Position numbers and translations under genes: made by a program. The notes below the pieces were generated by a model. That model was not told where the DNA came from. It saw only the letters and a program-made list of their open reading frames with translations, and did not search any database. Of a stretch of DNA of 64,000 bases, positions 12,361 through 22,356 are shown in pieces. The stretch's first letter is position 1. Each line of letters starts with the position of its first letter. Source of the stretch: Rhododendron vialii (taxonomy: Eukaryota; Streptophyta; Magnoliopsida; Ericales; Ericaceae). The DNA lies in NCBI RefSeq assembly GCF_030253575.1, contig NC_080557.1, positions 5,699,001 through 5,763,000 of the forward strand. The letters are read 5' to 3'.

Positions 12361-13350
12361 ATGTTTATCCAGCTGGGGTATTTGAACAAAGAGATGACAG
12401 GAATTGAAAAGGACAGGCAAGAAAGGATTAAACAAAACTTAAGAGAAATAGAGGCTGCTGGATTAGATATTACAGCGATGAAGGCAATGACAATGTCATT
12501 GTATGGTCCAAAACAGAAAGCTAATGGTAAAACCACTAAAGAGGGGAAGAACAAGGTGGGCCATGGCACTACTGATGAAGAATTTCTACCACCCGAAGGT
12601 GAAGAAAACCTCAGTGTCTACAGTGACGATGATGAGTCTTCTAGGTCGCAAGCTAAAAAGGTGATATTTGCACATGATTAGTCTTATAGTTGCAATCTTT
12701 TTATTTGTTTTGGGAATGCATAGGCTGTATTATAGTTGCAATCTTTTTAAATTTTTTTTGTTTTTAGATTTCAGGCAAAAGTTATGGGTCCAGGAAAAAA
12801 GAGAGGCACTTCTACTACTCAAGTTTTGAGAAAATCACAAAGAACTCAAGTTTTGAGAAAATCACAAAGAAATCAAGAAGAGGGTGGCAGCTCCAATGGA
12901 GCGACCTCAACTCTACCAAGACAACCTTTAGCCGATAATGGTCAAGTAATGTCTATGGTAGCTGCCAATGATCAGCATGCTAGTGTACCCACTACTTCTA
13001 ATTGTTTAGGTGAATGTGTTTGTTCAATATACCTTATTTCTTGTTAGAGTTTTTATTCAGATATATTTATAATAATTTATAAGGTCTTTTTTGTTGCAAT
13101 TCCAACTTCAGGTATGTCAAAAAGAAAAAGGGGCCTATCACAAGGCATTACAGTTCAAAAGATTGTATAAAATGGTGAGAAAATATGTCATGTACGTATC
13201 CCTGATGTTAAGTGGGGACCAATGGGTAAAAATGCTTCTTTGTTCAAGACTAACGTAGGCGTTGTATGTCACCTATTTGCTCCGTTGAGTGTGCCATACT
13301 GGAATGAAATGATGGACGTCCGAAAGGCTCCAATGTTCGCACGCCTTGCT
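12361..13350 (+). pseudogene. TNPA-like (plant Ptta/En/Spm) protein, in-frame stop
   Basis: Three consecutive exons can be traced. Exon 12361-12660 ends QAKK before GTGATA. The second starts at GCAAAAGTTATGG near 12,775 and runs to about 13,009 (donor GTGAAT). The third runs from about 13,112 to 13,350, before GTAAGT. The first two join in phase 0. The protein is charged and serine-rich, contains a duplicated TQVLRKSQR motif, and ends with a segment resembling the plant Ptta/En/Spm transposase-associated domain (KWGPMGKNASLF, then VGVVCHLFAPLSVPYW). An in-frame TAA in exon 3 (QKIV-stop-NGEKICHV, near 13,166) breaks it. TNPA proteins bind subterminal repeats rather than catalyse cleavage. Assignment rests on the domain resemblance plus the CACTA context. 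Confidence 0.6.
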
Positions 13351-15000
13351 GTAAGTAGTCTTTTTTTTTTTTTTGAATGTCATAATTTTTTACCATATTC
13401 TTAGTTGTTGAATTGTTAGTCTAAGTACTGAAAGACCTTTTGAGTTTGACACATAGCTTTTGTGTTGCTGTGTTGCTGTATTTGAAAGTGAAGAAAAAGA
13501 GGCTTTGTAAAGCTTATATCTAGTGAAGAAAATCAGCATTTTTAGTGCCCAGATAAGTCTAGTTACTGCTGTAATTTCGAACTAATCTTTGTTGCTGAAA
13601 ACTGCATGTTCGTAGCTTGATAAAGTGCTGAAAATCAGATTTGGTTCTGCTGCTTTTCTGCTGTGTTTTGCCCAGTTTAAAGACTGTTTTTGGGGATATT
13701 TGAGTGTGAATTTGGGCCTCTTAAATCCCCCAACACTTCTTATGGTGCAAGTGCTTGATGTTAGACTTGAATTCCTATGTAAACTCAAGAAATTAGACCA
13801 CTTATTGTTCTAGGAATGACATCGTACAATATACCTGTCCTATGAAAAGATACAAATTTTGCAGTGACATGGAAAGCCATCAGGAGTGTCCTTCTGTCAC
13901 AAACTGTTCTATCTTTCATGTTAGCAGCTTGTCTTTATTTTATCTAAGTTGATTGAATACTGAAATTGAATTTTAGTTGTAGAAAATATGGGTATAAGTG
14001 CTGAAAGTGTGAATGTTAGTTAACATTTTATGGGTTGAGCAGAGCTGCACTTTTTATGGCTTTAGCTCATCCTTGTTGAGCGATTAACTTTTTTACAAAA
14101 AAAATTAGGTGTCAAGGAATCGAAGGTATATGGCTGGGGATACACCTATGTATTAGTTAAATGATTTTCACTTGCTGAGTGGTGGTACATTACTTTCCAT
14201 ATCTCTACTTGTTTCATTGAATCACTCCCTGATCGATCCCTATGACGCAGTTTAGTCAACCACCGTCAGTTCAAAGCAATTGTACCAGTGGAAGCTAATA
14301 CCTGAAACTTAGTTTGCTTGTATTTCCTAGCTCATCAACTAATTTCAACCTTAAATATGCTAGATCTAAAACTAAGTTGTTAAGCTTATGTTCTTGGACT
14401 ATTGTTAAGAGACTGGTTTTAGAGCAACTCATTATAATTAATGTTATCTGTTTAAAGACTCTGTTGCTGCTTTATTTCTTGTGGTTAAGTCACAATTTAT
14501 GTGTTAAGCTACTCGGGATATTTATGTTTAGTAGCAATGACATATTGCAATCAATTATTACTCATGACTATAATTTGTAAAGCTTTTTATTGTGTTACGT
14601 GCAGATTGCTCAATAATCGATGGTGATCATTTGGTGGATGAAGATAGAATGTAGTAGGAGATATGAGATGAACGATGTTTAAGAGGGACAAAGCTGCCTT
14701 TTGTCTTGTGTTTTGGTACTACCAGATGGAAGAAGGATGTCTTTAGTTTTTGGTATATGTCTTTAGTTTTTGCCTTTGATATTTGATGTTATGTTGGGGG
14801 GTGTTGGCTTTTGTTTTGGGTATTGAAGAAGATTAAGGTTAAGATACCGTGTTTTGACTTATGTTAACTGGTTTAAGTTAATGTTATTCTATTGCCTTTG
14901 AGTTTGATGAATTGTCTTTGAAATCATGACTGGAAGCAAAGGAAAACATCTAGCAACTAGTATTTTTGTGTGATGATTTAGTTTGTAGCAAAAAGAACTA
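13351..15000. other. CACTA interior without recognisable genes
   Basis: AT-rich sequence, probably introns and 3' part of the TNPA-like gene plus non-coding filler. Short frames show no domain. Confidence 0.4.
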
Positions 15001-15552
15001 TTTTTGCCAAAAAATTCCTTGCTATAAGAAATTCCTTTTTTGTGAGGGGCAAGTTTCCTAGCAAAAAGGATTCACCGGTTTGTCAAAAGAAATCGTCTTT
15101 GGCGAGGTACTTCTTCCTCACAAAAAGAAATCATCTTTTGCGACAAAAATATTCCTTGCAAAAAGCAAGACCTATTTTGGCAAAAGGAATAGTCTTTTGC
15201 GAGGAATAGATTTCTCGCCAAAAGATTTATTGTTTTAGCGAGGAAACACTTTGTCGCCAATGAGATATTTTTTGCAAGGAATGGTCCACTTTTGGCGACT
15301 AATTTGTTTAATATTAGCGTCCAATTAATTTTCTCTCTAAACGGTGTATTCAATTGTGACAAAGCCAATTTCTCGCAAAATGTATCTTTTTTGCGAGGGA
15401 AAAAAAATTCCTCGCAAAATAGAATCGGAGACTATATTTTTGCGAGGAACTGACGACGAATGAAATTTCCTCGCAAAAGACTTTTGGCGAGGAAAAATTC
15501 AGATTTTGCGAGGAATTATGATCCTCGCAAAAAGCCTGATTTCTTGTAGTGA

Positions 15553-16180
15553 GAGATTGTAATATCACAATATAAACACATGCGAAAACTCCATTTCACA
15601 ATATTTAACATGTTTTCTGTCATTTTTCTTGTTAAAACAGATGAGATAATAGTATCTCAGCCAATTCAATTCACAAATAAACTAAGAGATTACTCTATCT
15701 GCCAGAAATATAGTGTATAAGCTAAAATGAAGTAAGAAATAACAGTATCTCAGATAAATATTGTTGATATCTCACAAACTTAATAAAGAGATAATGTTAT
15801 CTCATCGAAAATATTTTCTGATTGTATCTTACAACAAGGGATAAAGCAAGAGATAGTAATATCACAATGTAAACACATGTAAATACTTCATTACACAATA
15901 TTTAACATGTTATCTGTCGTTTTTTCTGTTAAAACAGATGAGATAATAGTATCTCAGCCAATTCAATTCACAAATAAAGTAAGAGACAACTCTATTTGCC
16001 AAAAATATAGTGTATCGGAAAAAATAAAGTAAGATATAACAGTATCTTAGATAAATAGTGTTGGTATCTCACAAACTGAATAAAGAGATAATGTTATCTC
16101 ATCGAAAATATTTTCTGGTTGTATTTTACAACAAATGATAAAGTAAGAGATAGTAATATCACAATGTAAACACATGCAGA
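15553..16180. repeat. 297-bp tandem repeat, about 2.1 copies (MULE subterminal)
   Basis: GAGATWGTAATATCACAAT occurs at 15,553, 15,850 and 16,147, exactly 297 bp apart, with highly similar sequence between. Each unit holds three GAGATAAYRKTATCTC palindromes. Together with 9,075-9,154 this is the right flank of the MULE interrupted by the CACTA element. Confidence 0.85.
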
Positions 16181-17753
16181 GACTCTATCACAATGATGAC
16201 GACAACGACGGTGACAGAAACATGCGTATACTGGGTATTTTTGAAACGCGTGTTCATATAAGGACTGGAACCACTATGAAAAGTTTAGGTGGACTAATTG
16301 CGCGTTGAACCCTGTAGTGTGTCCTTATCAACAAGGCTCCCAATATTATATTATTACATATTTTCGACGTCTCATTTACTTAATTGTTGAGTGCCAAAAT
16401 ACCACGACATGTACAGGGTGGAGACCAATGGAGTACAGTTTTGTCGAGACGGGAACACACAAATTGTCATGAGGGCTACACAGGAGGAGATACTAATTGT
16501 CATGAGGGCAACACACGGGGGAGATTGCAAAACTGGGGAAAGTTCAAGCACAAAAGAAGAAGCTGCTAATACTGGAACTGAATTAGAGGAGATGGCTTTG
16601 CAGAAAGATCAAGCGCAAAAGAGCATCGATATGATTTAGGAAGCTGCTTTGCTAATTATCGGCAGAAATTCAGGATCTGGTTAGAGTTGCCAGAACCTCT
16701 TATTGTGAATCCAAAACATATTCAAGACACACCACCCACACATGGCGGGACTTTAGATTCGGTCCCGACACAGATGCGGTGGGGTAGATAATTGTGTAAT
16801 ATGATATGACAATACTTCTTGACGGAACAATAATCATGTGGATTATAGAAAAATTAAAATGAGATTGCTTTCACATCCGCCAATTTTACCTTCCAATTTG
16901 ACAAACGAAAATTCTCTTTTAGGCAGTGCTACAAGTTTTCCAAGGATGAGCAAGTTTAGCATGTGATAATCAAGAGACAGAAGTTATTGTTCGACCAACA
17001 ATTTCCATTTGCAGCTTAGAAGATTTTTTTCAGTCATTGGGCTACGGAGTATAGTTTGTCGAAAATTTTAGACGTGTATAAAACCACCATAAAAAATTAG
17101 AGGAACTGGGGCTGAATTGATTAGATGGGTCCGGCTTCGATTAGGCCCCGCTAGTGAATGATGGAACCGGTAATTTCGATTAGACGGACAGACTTCGAGT
17201 TATGAAAAGAAAGATGTGACTCAATTGAGTACAGGAACATACCACCCGGGGTGGTAGCCAAGATGGCAATGGGTTACTCTTACTCCCATTGGGCTTGGCT
17301 CTCATGTGGTCACGGGTTTGAAGTGTGCTGACACCTTCTCGCTCCCATTTGAACCTCATGATCTGCCTATTGTCTTCTTCGGTCTCAGGTGGGGCAATGC
17401 ACACACCGGTGGGTTGGGTTTCGGGTCTCCTCCGAGAGCCCCGGTGCAGATCTAGTGTCCCTATGGCCACGCCTAAGGAGGGTTGCCAGTTGCCATACCT
17501 GGCCGCCCCCACCTTCACTCTTTTCATAAGCTAGCAAAAACACAAAAAGAACAGGAACATAACGCAACACAGCAATCCATTAAACTAGATCAAGAATCAT
17601 ATTGCTTTATACAAGAACACCAAACAAGAACTCTAATGCAAACATCAACGAAAACACAAAGAACCAAAGAAAGATTACAAATATTAACCAAACAATGCAG
17701 AAATTCCAAACAATGGAGATTCTCCTTATTGTTCTAAATTTGGAACACATGCA
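16181..17753. other. no confident gene; short direct repeats and a possible SINE-like segment
   Basis: 16,455-16,525 has a direct repeat of about 45 bp (ATTGTCATGAGGGC followed by ACACAGGAGG or ACACACGGGG) inside a short open frame of no known family. 17,235-17,530 has weak pol III box-like phrases (GGTAGCCAAGATGGC, then CGGGTTTGAAG), so it could be an old SINE. Nothing else recognised. Confidence 0.3.
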
Positions 17754-19310
17754 CTAATTAGGAACAGCTGAGTTGATCATATTAGGGCAGGTATAAACTG
17801 AACAGAATGACTGCAGACCCGTGAGCAACAAGAGCAAAATGCCTGCAAAAAATGTCAAAATCTTCCAAGAACCAAACACATACTTCCTCACACCGGAATA
17901 AATTCGAAACCTCCGCGAATTATAGAAGAACTTGTTCACATCCTCAATCGTCTTATCGAAATACGGAGCATTCGTTAACCGAACAGATTTCCCAATCCCA
18001 TCAAACAGTTGCAAGACCTCATCATCACTTTTCAGTTTATTTACAATGATTTTCTTTTCCCTGAGCAACTTTGCATCCTCGGCGGTATCAATAATGCCGT
18101 TTAGTAACTCAGTGTACCGCGCAAAAACTAGGGAGTCGGACACCGTCGATGCTTCGTACGCAATCAGGTTTCGTATTATAGCTTCCGAGTGGACGTTCAA
18201 GGTGATGATCGGAAGGTAAAATTTCTTTTCCTTCTCATCGAACTTAATCGTCAAAATGTCACCAGTGGTTGGGCTGCTTGGGCAGAATTCCACCCCTGCA
18301 AATTTGGAAAGGTTTGAAGCTGAAGGTATCATGATTTTCTCTACTTGAACCGGCTTGGGTTGCGAATTTTCGGATTTTATGCTTTCTTCGGCTTTCGCAG
18401 CTAGGAAGGACAGCGCCGGGACCCCAGTAATAATCTTCTTAACATTGTCTGCTATTTTCTTGGTAATTTTAAGGCTGGATAAGATTTTCCAAAGGGTAGT
18501 GAAAATTTGATAGGAATTAGCTGAATCGGCTTGTTGGCTTGATTTGGACTCGGTAACACTCTTTTGGGTCGCGGGGGCTTCTTGAGTTAACTGGTCTGCC
18601 AATTCGGGCACGATCATATGGTACAAAAGGTCTAACAAATGGGAACGATCGAGAACTCCGGTCAAAGGAAAGGCCTTTAGTTTGACAGGAGAAATCGAGT
18701 GACAAAAAGTCGTCAAGATCGACGGCAAACAGTTATCATGAAGATCGTCTTGCGAGTATTGGATGGATCTGATTTTGCTGAACAGAAAGAAAGGGATTTG
18801 GTTCTCAAGCAGCATGACATCACTTAGGATCGAGTCGTGGTACAATTTTTTTCCCGCGGAGTCAACTAAATGAGCTGCTTCAGAATCATCTTTGTTCGTA
18901 AGAAACTCGAGCAAAAACAAGCCATCAATGGCCATTATCCACATTAGGGTATTACCTTCAATGTCCAAATACTTGTGGTAACATAACCGAACCGTGCACT
19001 CGAATTCCATAAGCTTATCGACGAGTTGCTCGAATTCCAGGGTTTTGAACTGCTTCTGGAGCCGAGTCACTGCAGCGAGCTTGTACCGTTCCATATCGTA
19101 GAGATCGGGATCGCAATGGTGGTACGGTCCCAAACCCATAAGCTGAGGCTTGTAAGCTTCTGGCTTGAAAGAAGCTAGAGTTGCAGGAATGTTAAAGATG
19201 CACACAGGAACTTCTATGTCAACTTTCACTTCGTCTTCCACAATTTTTTTGATCTGGTTGATCCATTGTATCTCTTGAGATCTTGAATCAAATATTGATG
19301 ATTTTGCCAT
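17754..19310 (-). CDS. DUF247 / UPF0481 protein (At3g02645-like), copy A
   Basis: Single-exon gene of 518 aa, start ATG at 19,310. DUF247 proteins are plant-specific, usually 400-550 aa with a C-terminal membrane anchor; their biochemical function is unknown, though grass S- and Z-locus DUF247 genes act in self-incompatibility. Family marks: VCIFNIP and FKPEAYKPQLMGLGPYHH (about 36-65), DMERYKLAAV (about 72-81), WIMAIDGLFLLEFL (about 124-137), SDVMLLENQIPFFLFSKI (about 163-180). The C-terminus has KYVFGSWKI, a hydrophobic helix (about 485-505) and QSFCSVYTC. Length is normal and there is no internal stop, so it looks intact. A clear paralog lies 6.3 kb away in the same orientation. A TATA-like TAATATAAAC lies about 35-45 nt upstream, giving a very short leader. 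Confidence 0.93.
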   Translation of the reverse strand: MAKSSIFDSRSQEIQWINQIKKIVEDEVKVDIEVPVCIFNIPATLASFKPEAYKPQLMGLGPYHHCDPDLYDMERYKLAAVTRLQKQFKTLEFEQLVDKLMEFECTVRLCYHKYLDIEGNTLMWIMAIDGLFLLEFLTNKDDSEAAHLVDSAGKKLYHDSILSDVMLLENQIPFFLFSKIRSIQYSQDDLHDNCLPSILTTFCHSISPVKLKAFPLTGVLDRSHLLDLLYHMIVPELADQLTQEAPATQKSVTESKSSQQADSANSYQIFTTLWKILSSLKITKKIADNVKKIITGVPALSFLAAKAEESIKSENSQPKPVQVEKIMIPSASNLSKFAGVEFCPSSPTTGDILTIKFDEKEKKFYLPIITLNVHSEAIIRNLIAYEASTVSDSLVFARYTELLNGIIDTAEDAKLLREKKIIVNKLKSDDEVLQLFDGIGKSVRLTNAPYFDKTIEDVNKFFYNSRRFRIYSGVRKYVFGSWKILTFFAGILLLLLTGLQSFCSVYTCPNMINSAVPN

Positions 19311-19343
19311 GTTAATGTTGAATGGATGATATTTTTGAATAGT

Positions 19344-19353
19344 TGTTTATATT
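19344..19353 (-). promoter_or_regulatory. possible TATA box of DUF247 copy A
   Basis: Minus strand TAATATAAAC, about 35-45 nt upstream of the ATG. Just beyond it begins repeat-like sequence (GGGCTGTCCATGG onward), so the promoter appears to abut a transposon-derived segment. Confidence 0.4.
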
Positions 19354-19785
19354 AGGGCTGTCCATGGAAAAACTGAGAATCGTGAAACCGGTCCGTACCA
19401 AACCGATCCATGCGTTTTGGATTTTGTCCGTGAATTAACTGTCCGGATACGGATTCAAAAATTAAAAAACCGTGAAATACGGATTATAATTGGATTTTCA
19501 TTTCAAAACCGTGAATTAACCGAACCTAACCGTGAGATATTTAAAAAGTATACATCTGTATGTGTAATATTTATAAATAATTATAACTTTACTTATTGTT
19601 ATGAATTTTTTTTTAACAATTTTACATTAATGTGACGATATATAAAACTTAAGGGATAATAAATGTAATGTTATGGAATGCCATAATTAATAAGTGTTTC
19701 CACTTTGCATTTTGCATTTTTAGTTGACAGTAGAATCATTTTATTTTTATAGAAGAAAATCCGTGGATAGAACCGGAGCCCGAAT
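19354..19785. repeat. repeat-like DNA upstream of DUF247 copy A
   Basis: GGGCTGTCCATGG followed by several CCGTGAA / CCGGT / CGGAT phrases (19,380-19,540), a style seen in plant hAT-like MITEs. Ends not determined. Confidence 0.35.
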
Positions 19786-20008
19786 CAAACGCAAGAATGC
19801 TTGTGACATGTACAATTTTACGCACAAGGTCATAGAGGCCAAGGGCCAGAATCAAACACAGAAATACATACACACAAGTGTGGTGTCTATTCCTTGTGAG
19901 TGTGTGTGATCCTAGAATTTAAAAAACAAGAACCAACAAGAGTTGTAATTCCACATTGATAATCTACATATGTGATCTTAGATATATGAGGAACCATAAA
20001 AGCTATTA

Positions 20009-20254
20009 GGCCCCGTTCCAGAAATCCAAATAAATACTTAAAAAATAAGGACATATTTTTAAGCTTAAAAATAATGGGCTCACAAAAATAATTTTGCAAT
20101 TTTTTTTTGCAGGGTTTGATAGATCTCGATAAGAATTATCAAGCAATATCCATATTGCATGGAGTACTTTTTTATTTCAGTAAGCCTATTATTTCTAAGC
20201 TTGAAAATTATAAATAAGTATTTATTTTTTAAGGGACCTTTCTGGAACGGGTCC
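20009..20254. mobile_element. MITE, same family as 5,262-5,499
   Basis: Termini GGCCCCGTTCCAGAAA and the inverse TTTCTGGAACGGGTCC, 246 bp. TTA lies directly left; the right flank (CTCTG) does not repeat it. The left repeat copy keeps only a fragment of this family near 6,264. Confidence 0.6.
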
Positions 20255-20490
20255 CTCTGTCCCAATTTAATTGTTCTTTTTAGGAGTGTGTGCCACTTTT
20301 CAATTGATTATATATTGTAATTTATAATATTTTAGGTGATTTCGAAAATATTGTATTATAAAATTAATTGAGATCTATCAAACAAGATCCATATTCGATA
20401 TGAAATTTATCACAAATTTGAAGATATAACTAATTTTTTAACTGATTAGAATAGAATGAGAGACAATTAAATTAGGACGGAGAGAGTACT
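20255..20490. mobile_element. Stowaway-like MITE
   Basis: Left end CTCTGTCCCAATTTAATTGTTCT is inverted at the right end (GACAATTAAATTAGGACGGAG). AT-rich interior; the right end is then duplicated by the 107-bp tandem repeat. Confidence 0.55.
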
Positions 20491-20611
20491 AGTTTGATTT
20501 TAGCATATGAAATTTATCACAAATTTGAAGATATAACTAATTTTTTAACTGATTAGAATAGAATGAGAGACAATTAAATTAGGACGGAGAGAGTACTAGT
20601 TTGATTTTAGC
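20398..20611. repeat. perfect 107-bp tandem duplication
   Basis: 20398-20504 and 20505-20611 appear identical base for base (ATATGAAATTTATCACAAAT through TTTGATTTTAGC). The left repeat copy (6,410-6,530) has only one unit, so this duplication is recent and specific to the right copy. Confidence 0.85.
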
Positions 20612-21092
20612 TTAAGAATTTTGGACCACGTGGTCGGAGTACTCCAACAAGTTATTACCATCAAGGGTCTAGAGATGGGACATTATAGTTAGTATTAGAA
20701 CAATTTGGAAGAGAGGTCGATTGCCAATTGTCTGAAGCGTTACAATTGGTATCAGAGCCCCGTTCTTGTTTTCAATTGGTGTGTAGGATGCACTCTGTAA
20801 CCATGAAAACCAGAGAAATTGCTAGAACAATGCAACGAAGGAAAAGTGGAAAATTTGGATTTGTAATACCCAAGATTTGAGAGAAGTGAGTGCTTAGTCA
20901 CATGTTGATAGTGAGCTAGAGCCTCGGCCATCAATCGGTATATCGGAAACCGACTTTCTATTGAGAAGTGCAAAAATCGGATTAGTTTAATTTACCGTGC
21001 TAGTTGGGTCTGGCGTGGTTAGATAACACAAAGAACGATATGCACGAGAAAGTTAAAGTAATATTAATTAACTCGTGATTTGAACACTACAT

Positions 21093-22025
21093 GAAACCAA
21101 CCCATCGTGATTTGAATACTACATGAAACCAACTCATGATCTAATTCAAGACCGCTGACGTGGCGTGGAGCCCACTTCCGCATCAGCAAAAACCCAAAAT
21201 TTGAAAAAAAATTGAAAAATCAATTTCTCCCAACGCCCATCTCTTGTTCGTGGAGAGAAGGAAGGAGGAGGAGAGGTCAACACCCATCACCACCGGCAAC
21301 TCCCACCACCACCACCGGATTCACCTCCGGCGACCAACCCTCCAAGCCTCCGCCCACCACAACGTCATCGCCGCCCATCACCTGTGTCGGTCCACCCCAA
21401 CCTCTCCTCCTACCTCTCTGCTGCCGCCGCCGCACCTCCACTCCCACCCACCGCTGCCGCCACCGATTCCACCCAAACGACATCCATTGAAGATCCATTC
21501 ACCCTCCAAAAAAGAAAACATCATCTCTGTTTCAACTATCTCTCTCTCTAGGCATGTTTTCAATCTTGAATTCACAAGCTAGGGGTGGTTCTGTCCACTG
21601 CTATGGCGGTCTCTGGCATCGTCATCCTCCTCGCCCTCTGCCTTCGAAAGTCTTTTCCGGCCTCCCAATTCCAGTCCCCTCCCTAGATCATGCAATTTAT
21701 ACTTTTGAAATTGTTTGGGGGTGTTCCAAACTCAAAATTTCTGCAACTTTAATGAAATTTGTTTTTCTTTTGCAGGAGATCACTTGGGTGGAATCGGCGG
21801 CGGCGACAGCGGATGGGAGTGGGACTAGTGGGTTATAGGTGGGCGAGTGGAGGGGGTCTGAGGGAAGGCGGGGGGCGTCCATGGGGGGATTGGTCATTGG
21901 TGAAGAGGGAGGAGAGAGAACCAAATTTGGTTTTTTTGTTTTCTTTTTCAGCTGCTGATGTGGGGCCTATCCCGTCACATCAGCGGTTATGGGTTGGGTC
22001 ATGGGTTGGTTTCATGGTTTGTAGA
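21093..22025. mobile_element. possible Pack-MULE-like element with inverted ends
   Basis: Left end ATGAAACCAACCCATCG, then GACCGCTGACGTGGCG, is mirrored at the right (TCACATCAGCGGTTATGGG, then GGGTTGGTTTCAT). Between them, 21,240-21,560 and 21,780-21,880 are unusually GC-rich with proline/histidine-rich open frames on both strands, like a captured host 5' gene end. No family recognised; the captured-fragment reading is inference. Confidence 0.4.
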
Positions 22026-22113
22026 CTCATTGATGTAATTGTGTATACTGCTCAAAATAATAATTTGAGAGGTCATAAATATAATTACGTGTCCCGTGAT
22101 TAGTAGTTAATTA

Positions 22114-22353
22114 GGCTCCGTTGATTCCCTCGTTGGTCCCCTCGGGTTTTTTTTTTAGAATTTTTGGACGGCTCGGATCGGCCGTCCGGTGGCCGGAGAC
22201 AGCCCGGCGCGGCCGTCGGTACGATTTCTCTCCCCGGCGCCTATTGGTACCTATATAAATTCTTCAAAAATAAGCACCTCCTTCTTATCTTTGTGAAACA
22301 AGCCTTATTATTGAACAAAAAATAAGTTCTTATTCCATTTCTGGAACAGAGCC
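22114..22353. mobile_element. Harbinger-like MITE
   Basis: Flanked by TTA (22111-22113 and 22354-22356). Ends GGCTCCGTTGATTCC and, inverted, GGCTCTGTTCCAGAAATGG. A GC-rich block at 22,165-22,235 (GGACGGCTCGGATCGGCCG) resembles one arm of the long inverted repeat at 24,790-25,163. Confidence 0.5.
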
Positions 22354-22356
22354 TTA

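Larger units (their letters stand above)
9155..15551. mobile_element. CACTA (En/Spm, CMC) transposon, 6.4 kb, inserted in a MULE
   Basis: Begins CACTACAAGAAATTAGCCTTT and ends with the near-perfect inverse (reverse complement CACTACAAGAAATCAGGCTTT). It is flanked by the 3-bp target duplication AGA (9152-9154 and 15552-15554). Both subterminal regions (9,175-9,720 and about 15,000-15,540) are packed with GCGAGGAA / TTCCTCGC motifs in both orientations, as expected of CACTA transposase-binding repeats. Inside there is a degenerate TNPA-like gene (12,361-13,350) but no recognisable TNPD/DDE transposase, so the copy is probably non-autonomous. Confidence 0.93.
19786..21090. repeat. right copy of the dispersed ~1-kb repeat, with PBS-like site
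   Basis: Collinear with 6,030-7,015 but longer because it contains a full MITE (20,009-20,254) and a 107-bp tandem duplication. At 20,748 it reads TTGGTATCAGAGCCCC, a strong match to the initiator tRNA-Met primer-binding site of plant LTR retrotransposons, directly after GTTACA. This suggests a decayed LTR-type element, but I could not identify paired LTRs. Confidence 0.65.

Noticed and set aside
15640..16180. CRISPR-like repeat array
   Set aside because: The repeats are 297-bp direct units with palindromes in a plant MULE, not short repeats with unique spacers.
21277..21498. Glycine-rich minus-strand frame opposite proline/histidine-rich frames
   Set aside because: Open frames on several frames follow from high GC and low complexity, not from coding selection.
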